From positions 179,279 to 243,278 of the forward strand of contig NZ_PJIK01000005.1 in the NCBI RefSeq assembly GCF_002929275.1: 64,000 nt of DNA, read 5' to 3'. The DNA is from Arthrobacter sp. ZGTC131 (GTDB lineage Bacteria; Actinomycetota; Actinomycetes; Actinomycetales; Micrococcaceae). Numbering within the stretch: the stretch's first letter is position 1; the number at the start of each line of letters is the position of its first letter. Positions 9,473 through 18,461 of the stretch are shown here, one piece after another. The notes beneath the pieces were generated by a model. That model saw only the letters and a program-made list of their open reading frames with translations, had not been told where the DNA came from and did no database searches. The translations under genes were made by a program, and so were the position numbers.

Positions 9473-9514
9473 ACGGCAAACCGCTTCACCGCAGGGCACT
9501 CCAGCACCTCCGTC

Positions 9515-9556
9515 GGCGGCGCCCTCGGGGCAGGTCTTCCCCGAGTGGGCGCCGCC
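9515..9556. terminator. Imperfect GC-rich hairpin between convergent genes
   Basis: The arms GGCGGCGCCCTCGGGG and CCCCGAG(TG)GGCGCCGCC pair apart from a 2-nt bulge, around an 8-nt loop. It lies between the SDR end and the transglutaminase end and has no clear T-tract, as is common in high-GC actinobacteria. Confidence 0.6.
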
Positions 9557-9572
9557 GGCAGCCAGGAAGGCG

Positions 9573-10424
9573 TCAGGCCAGCCGGGTGATCTCCACACTC
9601 ACGCTGAGCGTGGAGCCGCCGCCGCCGGACAGGATGCCCTTGAGCGGAGGCACGTCCCGGTAGTCCCGGCCGCGTGCCACGGTGACGTGGAAGTCTCCGG
9701 CGGGTTTGTGGTTGGTGGGGTCCCAGCTCCGCCATTCCCCGTCCCACCATTCCAGCCACGCATGGGACTGGCCGGCCACCGGCTCGCCGATGTCCGCCGT
9801 TGAACGCGGGTGAAGGTAACCGGAGACGTAGCGTGCCGGGACGCCGCAGCTGCGCAGCGACCCGATGGCCAGGTGCGCCAAATCCTGGCATACCCCCTGC
9901 CGTTGGTTCCAGGCCTCCTCGGCGTTGGTGGTGACGCCGGTGGTGCCCTTCATGTAGGTCATCTCACCGCGCATCCACTCAAAAATGGCCATGGCGGCCT
10001 CGTGCGGGTTTTTGCCTGCCACGACGCCGGGGATGATGCCGAGCACTTCCTCCCCCGGGCCGGTCAGCTGGGACTGCGGAACCCAATCGCTGAACTGGTT
10101 GAGCGTCTCCGGCGAGGCGATGACGTCCCAGCCCACGATGTCCGCCTCTGACGGAATCCGGACGGCCCGGTGGACCTCGACGGTGGTGGTGGCCAGGACC
10201 TCCAGGTGCTCATGCGGCATCTGCATGTCGAAGGCGGTGACCCGGGTGCCCCAGTAGTCCCGGTAGCTGCTGACCGCCGCCTGGGACGGGGACACCTTCA
10301 TGGACGACTCCAGCACCACTTGCTGCGGATCAGTCAGCGGCGTCATGCGGGCCTCGTTGTAGGACAGCGTGACGCGCTTGTTGTACTGGTAACCGGTCTT
10401 GTGGATGATGCTCAGCCGGGTCAT
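9573..10424 (-). CDS. Transglutaminase-like cysteine protease family protein
   Basis: A 283-aa protein with an N-terminal beta domain (bacterial transglutaminase-like N-terminal region, residues 1-90) and a transglutaminase-like core. The full catalytic triad is visible: Cys179 in QGVCQDLAH, His221 in GQSHAWLEW, Asp235 in SWDPTNHKP. There is no signal peptide, so it is probably cytosolic. It is the last gene of a leftward trio, overlapping the alpha-E gene by 4 bp (ATGA). In this neighbourhood the enzyme is predicted to cleave or form amide bonds in a peptide-like product of the ATP-grasp partner. That role comes from published comparative genomics, not direct biochemistry. Confidence 0.88.
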   Translation of the reverse strand: MTRLSIIHKTGYQYNKRVTLSYNEARMTPLTDPQQVVLESSMKVSPSQAAVSSYRDYWGTRVTAFDMQMPHEHLEVLATTTVEVHRAVRIPSEADIVGWDVIASPETLNQFSDWVPQSQLTGPGEEVLGIIPGVVAGKNPHEAAMAIFEWMRGEMTYMKGTTGVTTNAEEAWNQRQGVCQDLAHLAIGSLRSCGVPARYVSGYLHPRSTADIGEPVAGQSHAWLEWWDGEWRSWDPTNHKPAGDFHVTVARGRDYRDVPPLKGILSGGGGSTLSVSVEITRLA

Positions 10425-11347
10425 GAAACTTCTCCCACCCAGGCCAGTTCGTCCGCCTGATTGAAGTACTTACGGGAAATGGCGTCCGAAGCCTGCGAAA
10501 CCGCCTTCTGCACGCGCTCCATGTGTTCCGGAAGCTCCGACATCAGGTCGTCAGTCCGGTGGAACTCGAGGAAGGTGCGGGCCTGGCCCACGATCCGGCG
10601 GGCGTCATTGATGAAGCCGACGCGCTGGGCCGAGGGATCCAGCTTCGCCAGGCACTCGTCGGCGTCGCGCAGGGCGTAGACGATGGAGCGCGGGAAGAGC
10701 CTGTCCAGCAGTAGGAACTCGGCCGCATGCTGGTCGCCGAAGGCGGCACGGCGGGTCCGCAGGAAGGACTCGTAGGCGCCGGCGCAGCGCAGCATGTTCA
10801 CCCAGGACATGCCCGCGGACAGGACATCGCGGGTGGAAAGCATGCGGGCCGTCATGTCGGCGCGCTCCAGGGATCGGCCCAGGGCCAGGAAGAGCCAGCT
10901 GTCATCGTGGCTGACAGTGGTGTCCGCCAGGCCGCTGACCATGGCCGTCCGCTCCAGCACCCAGTGGCAGAACCGGTAAGTGCCCACCACGTCCTTGCGG
11001 TGCTGGTTCAGGCCGTAATGCGTGGTGTTCAGGCTCTCCCACAGTCCGGAGGACACCGTCTCGCGGGCACGCCGGGCGTTCTCCCGGGCAGCGCCGAGCG
11101 AACCGGCGATGGACGTTGCGCTGTGCTTGTCATAGGCGAGGGCATGCAGGAGCTCGTCGAGACCGAAGTCCTCGCTCTGCGGGCGCGCCCCCATGACCGC
11201 CAGCAGTTCGCGGGCAACGCTGCGCTGCTCCTCTGTGGGCAGGTGGTTCAGCCGTTCAAGGTGGACATCGAGGATGCGGGCTGTGCCATCTGCCCGTTCA
11301 ACGTAGCGGCCGATCCAGAATAGGGACTCGGCGATTCGGCTAAGCAT
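10421..11347 (-). CDS. Alpha-E domain protein
   Basis: A 308-aa, almost wholly helical protein of the alpha-E (DUF403) family, beginning with the hallmark MLSRIAESLFWIGRYVERAD. Other conserved stretches are SWLFLALGRSLERADMTARML and FPRSIVYALRDADECL. No enzymatic motif is visible. Stop and start overlap with the transglutaminase gene (4 bp), and a 57-bp gap separates it from the upstream ATP-grasp gene, so all three form one operon. The family is nearly always found beside a circularly permuted ATP-grasp protein and a transglutaminase, suggesting a scaffold or substrate-binding subunit; its biochemical function is not established. Confidence 0.9.
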   Translation of the reverse strand: MLSRIAESLFWIGRYVERADGTARILDVHLERLNHLPTEEQRSVARELLAVMGARPQSEDFGLDELLHALAYDKHSATSIAGSLGAARENARRARETVSSGLWESLNTTHYGLNQHRKDVVGTYRFCHWVLERTAMVSGLADTTVSHDDSWLFLALGRSLERADMTARMLSTRDVLSAGMSWVNMLRCAGAYESFLRTRRAAFGDQHAAEFLLLDRLFPRSIVYALRDADECLAKLDPSAQRVGFINDARRIVGQARTFLEFHRTDDLMSELPEHMERVQKAVSQASDAISRKYFNQADELAWVGEVS

Positions 11348-11404
11348 GTGTGGCTACCTCCTGCGCGAGCATGGTGGTGGATGTGGGCATGAATACGTGC
11401 GGCG

Positions 11405-12967
11405 TCACTGCTGCTGCTCCGACTGCCGGTCGCGCCAGTTGCTCTCCACCGGCCACACGGAGACGCGTTCCCGGACAGTGACGGACTGCCGCGGCAGCCG
11501 CTCCACCGGTACCTGCGGGGAATCCGCGAGCACCCAGGTGTCCTTGGATCCGCCGCCCTGGCTGGAGTTCACGATCAGCGAGCCTTCCTTCAGTGCAACC
11601 CGGGTCAGGCCGCCGGGAAGCACCCAGACGTCGTCGCCGTCGTTGACCGCAAACGGGCGGAGGTCCACGTGGCGGGGGCCGAACTTGTCGCCGCTAAGCG
11701 TGGGCACGGTGGACAGCTGCAGGACGGGCTGGGCGATCCAGCCGCGAGGATCGGCAATGACCCGCTTGCGCAAGGCTTCCAGCTCATCCTTGGAAGCGTC
11801 CGGGCCGATGACCAGGCCCTTGCCGCCGGAGCCGTCCACCGGTTTGACCACGAGTTCGTCGAGGCGGTCCAGGACGTGCTCGCGGGCTTCCTTTTCCTCC
11901 AGCCGGAACGTGTCCACGTTGGCGATGACGGGTTCTTCGGCGAGGTAGTAGCGGATCAGGTCAGGCACGTAGCTGTAGACCAGCTTGTCATCCGCCACGC
12001 CGTTGCCCACAGCGTTGGCGATGGTCACGCCGCCGGCGCGGGCAGCGTTGACCAGGCCCGGGCAGCCCAGCATGGAGTCGGCGCGGAACTGCAGCGGGTC
12101 CAGGAAGTCGTCGTCGATGCGCTTGTAGATCACGTCAACTCGCTGTTCACCGGCGGTGGTGCGCATGTACACACGGTTGCCGCGGCAGACGAGGTCGCGG
12201 CCCTCCACGAGCTCCACGCCCATCAGACCGGCGAGGAGGGTGTGCTCGAAGTAGGCGCTGTTGAAGACACCGGGGGTCAGCACCACCACGGTGGGGTCGT
12301 CGACGCCGGTCGGCGCCGTCTTCCGCAGGGCCGACAGCAGCCTGCGCGGGTACTCCTCCACGGGCCGGATGAGCTGCTGGCCGAAGGCCTCCGGAAGGCC
12401 CTTCGCCATGGCACGCCGGTTCTCCAGCACGTAGCTGACCCCCGACGGCACACGCACGTTGTCCTCCAGGACCCTGAAGGTTCCGGCCGCGTCCCGGACG
12501 ACGTCGATGCCCGAGATGTGCACCCGGACGCCGCCCGCCGGTTCGAAGCCGTGCACGGCGCGGTGGAAGTGTGCGCTGGTGGTGACCAGCTGCCGCGGGA
12601 TCACGCCGTCGGAAACCACCGCCATCTTGCCGTAGACGTCATTGAGGAACGCCTCCAGGGCACGGACGCGCTGGGCCACGCCGCGCTCCAGGACGTCCCA
12701 CTCATCGGCGGGGATCACCCGGGGCACGATGTCGAGCGGGAAGGGACGCTCCTCCCCCGCGAAGTCGAAGGTCACGCCACGGTCCAGGAACGTACGCGCC
12801 ATGGAGTCCGCACGGGCGCTGACGTCTGCCAGCGACAGCTCGCGAAGGGCACCCGCCACCTGCCCGTAGGACTTGCGGGCCACTTGCCCAGGGGCAAACA
12901 TCTCGTCGTAGGCGCCGGAGCGGCCGGCCGCCTCGGAGTAATCCTGGAATAGGTCAGACATGGGCAT
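11405..12967 (-). CDS. Circularly permuted ATP-grasp (type 2) protein
   Basis: A predicted ATP-dependent amide ligase of 520 aa from the preferred start. Recognisable segments are RNRVYMRTTAGEQRVDVIYKRIDDDFLDP, VANAVGNGVADDKLVYSYVPDLIRYYL, LVVKPVDGSGGKGLVIG (ATP-binding glycine-rich loop) and the WIAQPVLQLSTVPT strand; the order of these subdomains is permuted relative to classical ATP-grasp enzymes. The ATG at 12967 is chosen because AAAGGTGG lies 7 nt upstream; ATGs at 12961 and 12997 are alternatives. First gene of the operon with alpha-E and transglutaminase. It likely builds a peptide or amide-linked tag whose identity is unknown. Confidence 0.88.
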   Translation of the reverse strand: MPMSDLFQDYSEAAGRSGAYDEMFAPGQVARKSYGQVAGALRELSLADVSARADSMARTFLDRGVTFDFAGEERPFPLDIVPRVIPADEWDVLERGVAQRVRALEAFLNDVYGKMAVVSDGVIPRQLVTTSAHFHRAVHGFEPAGGVRVHISGIDVVRDAAGTFRVLEDNVRVPSGVSYVLENRRAMAKGLPEAFGQQLIRPVEEYPRRLLSALRKTAPTGVDDPTVVVLTPGVFNSAYFEHTLLAGLMGVELVEGRDLVCRGNRVYMRTTAGEQRVDVIYKRIDDDFLDPLQFRADSMLGCPGLVNAARAGGVTIANAVGNGVADDKLVYSYVPDLIRYYLAEEPVIANVDTFRLEEKEAREHVLDRLDELVVKPVDGSGGKGLVIGPDASKDELEALRKRVIADPRGWIAQPVLQLSTVPTLSGDKFGPRHVDLRPFAVNDGDDVWVLPGGLTRVALKEGSLIVNSSQGGGSKDTWVLADSPQVPVERLPRQSVTVRERVSVWPVESNWRDRQSEQQQ

Positions 12968-13074
12968 AAGCCAACCACCTTTTTGTTGCGAATTCATTAC
13001 CGGACCCGCCCGTGGCGTGTTGGAGGGGTCCTCCCGGTTGGTCTTTTGCCGCCGGTGTCCGGCATGGTTGGGAC

Positions 13075-14175
13075 GTGCCAGACTTCCGATTCCCGACGCC
13101 GATGCGGCGGCAGCTGCGCGGGGTGACGCATCAGAACTTTACCCGCATTCTGCCGGGCCTGCTGACGGCCCTGGTGGCGCTGGCGCTCGCCTTCGCCGTC
13201 CACGCCGCTGTTCCGGCCCTGCCTGCCATGACCCTGGCCGTGGCCCTGGGCCTGCTCGCGGCCAACCTGCCGTTCACGGCGGTGTGGGTGGCCGGGCGCG
13301 CACGGCCGGGGCTGGACTTCGCCGGCAAGCACCTGATGCGCGGCGGCATCGTGCTGCTGGGGCTGAAGGTCGGCGTCGCCGAAGTCCTGGGGCTCGGCTG
13401 GACGTCCCTGCTCCTGATTACGGCGGTGGTGCTGGCCAGCTTCGCCGGGACCTACGGAATTTCCCGGCTGTTCCGGCTTCCGCGGGAGGCCTCCCTGCTC
13501 ATTGCCACGGGATTTTCGATCTGCGGTGCGTCCGCTATTGGCGCGATGGCCGCCGTACGGCGGATCCGGCACGCCGATACCGTCCTGCCGGTGGCCCTGG
13601 TGACGCTGTGCGGCACGCTGGCCATCGGGGCCCTGCCGCTGCTGGTCCATCCGCTGAACCTCAGCGCCGAGGTGTTCGGTGCGTGGACGGGTGCGTCTGT
13701 GCACGATGTGGGACAGGTGGTGGCTACGGCGCAGACCGCGGGGCCGGCGGCGCTGGGCATCGCGGTCGTGGTGAAGCTGACGCGCGTGATCCTGCTGGCG
13801 CCCATGGTGGCCGCGGCCGGACTGCAGCAACGCCTTGCGGCGGCTAAGACGTCGGCGGCTAAGACGTCCGCCGCCCAGCCGTCCGCTGCAGACGGCTCCC
13901 CTGCCGAGGCGCTGCCGCCGGTGGTGCCGCTGTTCGTCGTGGGCTTCGTGGCGCTGGTGGCGCTCCGGTCCACCGGCTGGGTCTCTGCAGGCTGGCTCGA
14001 CGCGGCGGCCGGGCTGCAGGACATCCTGCTCGGCGCCGCGCTCTTCGGGCTCGGATCGGCCGTGCGGATCCGCACGCTGCTGCACACCGGGCTGCGCGCG
14101 CTGCTCGCCGCCCTCGTGGCATGGTTCCTGATCGCGGCCCTCGGCCTGGGAGCGGCACTGCTCATGATTCAATAG
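13075..14175 (+). CDS. YeiH-family (UPF0324) putative sulfate exporter
   Basis: An integral membrane protein of about 366 aa with around ten hydrophobic helices. Conserved blocks are GKHLMRGGIVLLGLKVGV, GFSICGASAIGAMAAVRR, ASVHDVGQVVATAQTAGPAALGIAVVVKLTRV and a C-terminal GAALFGLGSAVRIRTLL. An Ala/Ser-rich loop carries a short repeat (AAKTSAAKTSAAQPSAA, about residues 256-272). The start is uncertain: GTG at 13075, ATG at 13102 and GTG at 13012 are all open. It is divergent from the ATP-grasp gene and stops 4 bp before pepN. The family is associated with sulfate or sulfonate export; the substrate here is unproven. Confidence 0.82.
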   Translation: MPDFRFPTPMRRQLRGVTHQNFTRILPGLLTALVALALAFAVHAAVPALPAMTLAVALGLLAANLPFTAVWVAGRARPGLDFAGKHLMRGGIVLLGLKVGVAEVLGLGWTSLLLITAVVLASFAGTYGISRLFRLPREASLLIATGFSICGASAIGAMAAVRRIRHADTVLPVALVTLCGTLAIGALPLLVHPLNLSAEVFGAWTGASVHDVGQVVATAQTAGPAALGIAVVVKLTRVILLAPMVAAAGLQQRLAAAKTSAAKTSAAQPSAADGSPAEALPPVVPLFVVGFVALVALRSTGWVSAGWLDAAAGLQDILLGAALFGLGSAVRIRTLLHTGLRALLAALVAWFLIAALGLGAALLMIQ

Positions 14176-14179
14176 CTGA

Positions 14180-16843
14180 GTGTCGAATGAGAACCTCCAG
14201 CGCAATGAAGCGGCAGCACGGTCGGCCCTGATCACCACGCACAGCTACGACGTCCTCCTCGACGTCCGCAGCGCGGCGGATCCTGACGTCTCCGGCTACG
14301 CCAGCCGAAGCACCATCGCGTTTTCGGCGGACCAGCCCGGCGCCTCGACGTTCCTGGACTTCATGTGCCGGAATGTGAGCAGCGTGGTCCTCAACGGCAC
14401 GGCACTGCCGGTCTCCGACGTCGTTGACGGTTCCCGGATCCGGCTGGACAACCTGCAGGCCGAGAATGAGGTGACCGTCACCGGGACAGCCCTCTACAGC
14501 AGTTCCGGCGAAGGCATGCACCGGTTCTTCGACCCCGCCGACGGCCAGTGCTACCTGTACACGCAGTACGAGCCTGCGGACGCCCGCCGCGTGTTCGCGA
14601 ACTTCGAGCAGCCGGACCTCAAAGCTCGCTTCACCTTCCACGTCATTGCCCCGTCCGGGTGGGAGGTTGCTTCCAACGGCGCCGAGGCAGCACGGTTACC
14701 GCTGGCCGATGACGCCGCGGCCAGCCGCTGGGACTTCGCCTCGACCCTGCCTATGTCCACCTACATCACCACCGTCCTGGCAGGCCCGTACTTCAAGGCC
14801 CGGGACGAATGGAGCAAAATCCTCGATGACGGCACGCGGCTTGACGTGCCGCTGGCCCTTTACTGCCGGGCCTCCCTGGCGAAGTCCTTTGACACCGGCG
14901 AGCTGTTCAAACTCACCAAGCAGGGGCTCGACTTCTTTAACGGGCTGTTCGACTTCCCGTATCCGTGGGGCAAGTATGACCAGGCCTTCGTGCCCGAATA
15001 CAACCTGGGCGCCATGGAAAACCCCGGCCTGGTCACGTTCACGGAGAACTACGTCTTCACCTCACGGGCAGCCGACTCGCAGTACCAGGGCCGCGCCAAT
15101 ACGCTGATGCACGAGATGGCGCACATGTGGTTCGGGGACCTCGTCACGATGCAGTGGTGGGATGACCTGTGGCTCAAGGAATCCTTCGCCGACTACATGG
15201 GAACGCTCGGGGTGGACCGCGCCACGGACTGGGACACCGCGTGGGTCAACTTCGCGAACAACCGCAAGTCCTGGGCGTACGTCCAGGACCAGCTGCCCAC
15301 GACCCACCCGATCGTCGCCGACATTCCCGACCTCGAGGCCGCCAAGCAGAACTTCGACGGCATCACCTATGCCAAGGGGGCCTCGGTGCTCAAGCAGCTC
15401 GTGGCGTACGTCGGCTTCGATGCCTTCGTGGCGGGATCCCGGCAGTACTTCAGGGACCACCAATACGGCAACACCACCTTGGCGGAGCTGCTCAGTGCGC
15501 TGAGCGCATCGTCCGGACGGGACCTCGCGGTGTGGGCGCGGCAGTGGCTGCAAACATCCGGCATCTCCACGCTGGGCGTAGAGCTGGACGCCCGTGACGG
15601 TGTGCTGAACAGGGTGACCCTGCTGCAGGACGCGCCCGACCCCGCCTCCGGCCGGCAGGAGCTGCGTCCGCACCGTTTGCGGATCGGGCTGTACAACTTT
15701 GACGCAGGCGGCATGCTGGTCCGCACGGGTTCCGTAGAGACGGGCGTGACCGGGGCAGCGGAGGAGATTCCCGAACTGGCGGGAGCAGACCGGCCCGCGC
15801 TCCTGCTGGTCAATGACGAGGATCTGAGTTATGCCAAGGTCCGGCTCGACCCCGGCTCCGAGGCCACCGTCCGCGTCTCGCTGGACAGGATCAGCGACCC
15901 CATGGCCCGTGCCCTGTGCTGGACTGCCCTGTGGAATTCAGCCCGGGACGGCGTCACACCGGCGTCGCTGTACGTGGAGGCGGTCCGCCGCTTTGCCCCG
16001 GCCGAGACCGGAATCGGCGTGCTGCTGAATGTCCTCGGGAATGCGTCCACCGCATTGGAATACTACGTGCCGGCTGAGGAGCGTGACGAGGTTCGCGCGG
16101 CGTTCGCGTCCGCCGCGGCCACGGAGCTGCGCAGTGCCGCGCCCGGCTCCGACCAGCAGCTGGCATGGGCCAGGACGCTCGCGACCCTCAGCCGAACGGA
16201 CGCCGGTCAGCTGGCCCTGCTCCGCGGCATGCTGGACGGCACGGTCGCCGTGCCCGGACTCGCCGTCGACGCCGAGCTGCGGTGGAGCCTGTGGCACGCC
16301 CTCGCGGCCCACGGCCTCGCCGGCGAGGCCGAACTCGACGCCGAGCTGACGCGCGACACCACGGCGTCGGGCCGTGCCGGCCACGCCACGGCCCTCGCCG
16401 CCAGGCCGGACGCCGCCGTCAAGGCTGCCGCCTGGGACGCGGCGGTCCGCGGCACGGAACTGTCCAACCAGCTGCTCAGCGCCACCATCGCCGGGTTCAA
16501 CACCGGCCCGGAGGAACTGCTGGATCCCTTCGTGGAACCGTATTTCGGCTGCCTGGAAACAGTGTGGGCGGAACGGAGCATCGAGATCGCCAGCCGGATT
16601 GTCCGCGGGCTCTACCCCGCGTCCCGTCACCTTGCCCCGGCGGACGGTTCCGCGGCTGGAGGCTCCCCGGAGAATCACCCGGTGGTCGTCCGCACTGACG
16701 CCTGGCTGCTGGCCCACCCGGACGCGCCACGTGCGTTGCGCCGGATCATCATCGAGCAGCGGGACCACCTGCACCGCGCCCTCACGGCCCAGGCACTCAC
16801 AGCCCAGACCCTCGCCGGGAAAACACCATCGGTAGCTCCGTAA
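14180..16843 (+). CDS. pepN: Aminopeptidase N (M1 metallopeptidase)
   Basis: An 887-aa zinc aminopeptidase that removes N-terminal residues from peptides in the cytoplasm. Hallmarks are the GAMEN exopeptidase motif near residue 277 (LGAMENPGLVTF) and the zinc site HEMAHMWFGDLV near residue 311 with the third ligand Glu about 18 residues later in WLKESFADYMG, followed by a long helical ERAP1-like C-terminal domain. The length matches actinobacterial PepN. It starts with GTG only 4 bp after the YeiH stop and has no strong ribosome site, suggesting translational coupling. Confidence 0.95.
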   Translation: MSNENLQRNEAAARSALITTHSYDVLLDVRSAADPDVSGYASRSTIAFSADQPGASTFLDFMCRNVSSVVLNGTALPVSDVVDGSRIRLDNLQAENEVTVTGTALYSSSGEGMHRFFDPADGQCYLYTQYEPADARRVFANFEQPDLKARFTFHVIAPSGWEVASNGAEAARLPLADDAAASRWDFASTLPMSTYITTVLAGPYFKARDEWSKILDDGTRLDVPLALYCRASLAKSFDTGELFKLTKQGLDFFNGLFDFPYPWGKYDQAFVPEYNLGAMENPGLVTFTENYVFTSRAADSQYQGRANTLMHEMAHMWFGDLVTMQWWDDLWLKESFADYMGTLGVDRATDWDTAWVNFANNRKSWAYVQDQLPTTHPIVADIPDLEAAKQNFDGITYAKGASVLKQLVAYVGFDAFVAGSRQYFRDHQYGNTTLAELLSALSASSGRDLAVWARQWLQTSGISTLGVELDARDGVLNRVTLLQDAPDPASGRQELRPHRLRIGLYNFDAGGMLVRTGSVETGVTGAAEEIPELAGADRPALLLVNDEDLSYAKVRLDPGSEATVRVSLDRISDPMARALCWTALWNSARDGVTPASLYVEAVRRFAPAETGIGVLLNVLGNASTALEYYVPAEERDEVRAAFASAAATELRSAAPGSDQQLAWARTLATLSRTDAGQLALLRGMLDGTVAVPGLAVDAELRWSLWHALAAHGLAGEAELDAELTRDTTASGRAGHATALAARPDAAVKAAAWDAAVRGTELSNQLLSATIAGFNTGPEELLDPFVEPYFGCLETVWAERSIEIASRIVRGLYPASRHLAPADGSAAGGSPENHPVVVRTDAWLLAHPDAPRALRRIIIEQRDHLHRALTAQALTAQTLAGKTPSVAP

Positions 16844-16873
16844 CTGCCGTTTTGAAGGCTCAGAACGGATTTC

Positions 16874-17977
16874 CTACGGCACGCGGTACAGCCACTCGTG
16901 CGTGCCGAACTTGGACGCCACCCGCTGCCGGGCGGTTTCCAGTTCCGCGCCGGTGAGCTCCGACGGAGTGGCTCCGTACATGCCCGCGAACACGTCCATC
17001 ATGGCCGAGACGATTTCCGTCCGTGCCAGGCCGGTCTGACGCCGCAACGGATCAATCCGCTTCTTGGCGCTGGCTGTCCCCTTGTCCGAGAGCTTTTCCT
17101 TGCCGATCCGGAGCACCTCCACCATCTTGTCGGCATCGATGTCGTAGCTCATGGTCACGTGGTGGAGCATGCCGCCGTTGGCCAGCCGCTTCTGCGCGGC
17201 GCCGCCGATCTTCCCCTGATCGGTGGCGATGTCATTGAGTGGCACGTAGAAGGCGTCGATGCCGAGCTGCTTCAGCGCGGCCATGACCCAGGCGTCCAGG
17301 AATGCGTAGGAGTCCGCGAAGCTGATGCCGTCCACGAGGGTCTGCGGCAGGTACAGGGAGTAGGTGATGCAGTTGCCGGCTTCCATGAACATGGCTCCCC
17401 CGCCGCTGATGCGCCGGACCACCGTGATCCCGTGCCGTGCCACGCCGTCGGGGTGCACCTCGTTGCGGACCGACTGGAAGCTGCCGATCACCACGGACGG
17501 CTCCTCCCAGTCCCAGAAGCGCAGGGTGGGATTGCGGCGGCCGGCGCCGACCTCTTCGGTGAGGACCTCGTCCAGTGCCACGTTCAGGTGCGTCGGCAGG
17601 ACGGTGGGCCCGATGATGTTCCAGTGGTGGTCGCTCCAGTGGGTTGCCTTGGACAGCGCCCTGCGCACGGCGACGGCCACGGCGCCCGCGGAGAAGCCAA
17701 ACAGCACGGCTTCGGCCGGAAGGGACGCCTCCACGGCGGCGGCGATCTCAGCCGCCGTCGAACTTTCCGGGAGTCCCTCGAGCGCTGAGTTGATGTCCAG
17801 CAGCGCCTCATCCGGTTCCAGGAAGAAGTCGCCGCTCAGCGAGACGCCGGCGAAGGCGCCGTCCACGACGTCAAGGTCCACCACCACGAGCTTGCCGCCC
17901 GGGACCTTGTACTCGCCGTGCAGGCGCCCGGCGCCGTTGTCGGATACGTCAAGCGGTGTGCCAGTCATGGGTTCCAT
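16874..17977 (-). CDS. Lipoate-protein ligase A family protein with accessory domain at the N-terminus
   Basis: A BPL/LplA-fold ligase of about 367 aa that attaches lipoate (or a related acyl group) to lysines of 2-oxoacid dehydrogenase E2 or GcvH. The catalytic domain begins near residue 115 and shows NVALDEVL, EEPSVVIGSFQSVRNEV, the lipoate/adenylate motif VVRRISGGGAMFMEAGN, and NDIATDQGKIGGAAQKR with the catalytic KxGGxAQ lysine. Residues ~20-100 (KLVVVDLDVVDGAFAGV, GDFFLEP, LEGLP) resemble the accessory domain that normally sits at the C-terminus or in a separate LplB subunit, so domain order is reversed. The ATG at 17977 is preferred; 17968 is possible. Monocistronic, insulated from rpmE2 by a terminator. 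Confidence 0.85.
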   Translation of the reverse strand: MEPMTGTPLDVSDNGAGRLHGEYKVPGGKLVVVDLDVVDGAFAGVSLSGDFFLEPDEALLDINSALEGLPESSTAAEIAAAVEASLPAEAVLFGFSAGAVAVAVRRALSKATHWSDHHWNIIGPTVLPTHLNVALDEVLTEEVGAGRRNPTLRFWDWEEPSVVIGSFQSVRNEVHPDGVARHGITVVRRISGGGAMFMEAGNCITYSLYLPQTLVDGISFADSYAFLDAWVMAALKQLGIDAFYVPLNDIATDQGKIGGAAQKRLANGGMLHHVTMSYDIDADKMVEVLRIGKEKLSDKGTASAKKRIDPLRRQTGLARTEIVSAMMDVFAGMYGATPSELTGAELETARQRVASKFGTHEWLYRVP

Positions 17978-17993
17978 CCTGCCCCACGAACGC

Positions 17994-18025
17994 AAAAAGC
18001 CCGCACCGTTGCCGGTGCGGGCTTT
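17994..18025 (-). terminator. Rho-independent terminator of the L31 gene
   Basis: The 13-bp perfect arms AAAGCCCGCACCG and CGGTGCGGGCTTT enclose a 4-nt loop and are followed on the minus strand by a T-tract. It lies directly after the L31 stop and before the lipoate ligase start, so it separates the two units. Confidence 0.9.
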
Positions 18026-18050
18026 CCAAAGAACCTTGGGGAGAAGTAAG

Positions 18051-18308
18051 TTACTTCTTGCCGCCGAAGCCCTTGAAGCGAGCGTTGAAGCGCTCGACGC
18101 GGCCTGCAGAGTCCATGATGCGCTGCTTGCCCGTGTAGAACGGGTGGGACTCGGAGGAGATTTCGACGTCGATGACCGGGTAGGTGTTGCCGTCTTCCCA
18201 CTCGATGGTCTTCTTGGAAGACACGGTGGACTTGGTCAGGAACTTGACGCCGGAAGCCAGGTCGTTGAAAACAACAGCTTCGTACTTCGGGTGGATATCA
18301 GACTTCAT
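18051..18308 (-). CDS. rpmE2: 50S ribosomal protein L31 type B (zinc-independent)
   Basis: An 85-aa ribosomal protein starting [16 protein letters not shown] and ending in a basic [12 protein letters not shown]. It contains the family segment [10 protein letters not shown] and lacks the CxxC zinc ligands of the type A paralogue, which identifies the zinc-free form (C-minus). The frame extends upstream, but MKSDIHP at 18308 is the conserved start. It is monocistronic with a strong terminator. In many bacteria this form is induced on zinc starvation through Zur, but no convincing Zur box was identified here. Confidence 0.95.
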   Translation of the reverse strand: MKSDIHPKYEAVVFNDLASGVKFLTKSTVSSKKTIEWEDGNTYPVIDVEISSESHPFYTGKQRIMDSAGRVERFNARFKGFGGKK

Positions 18309-18461
18309 AGTGGGACCTTTGTTCGCAGCGCTGGATTTTGCCAGCTGCCAGGTATGAATGGAATGGCCGCTGTCCGCGTCCGGAGCTAGCAAGAGCAAGC
18401 AAGAAACACAGGGCAGCCAGCTATCAATAATAGCGGATCCGGGGCCGGCTGACGAACGCCG

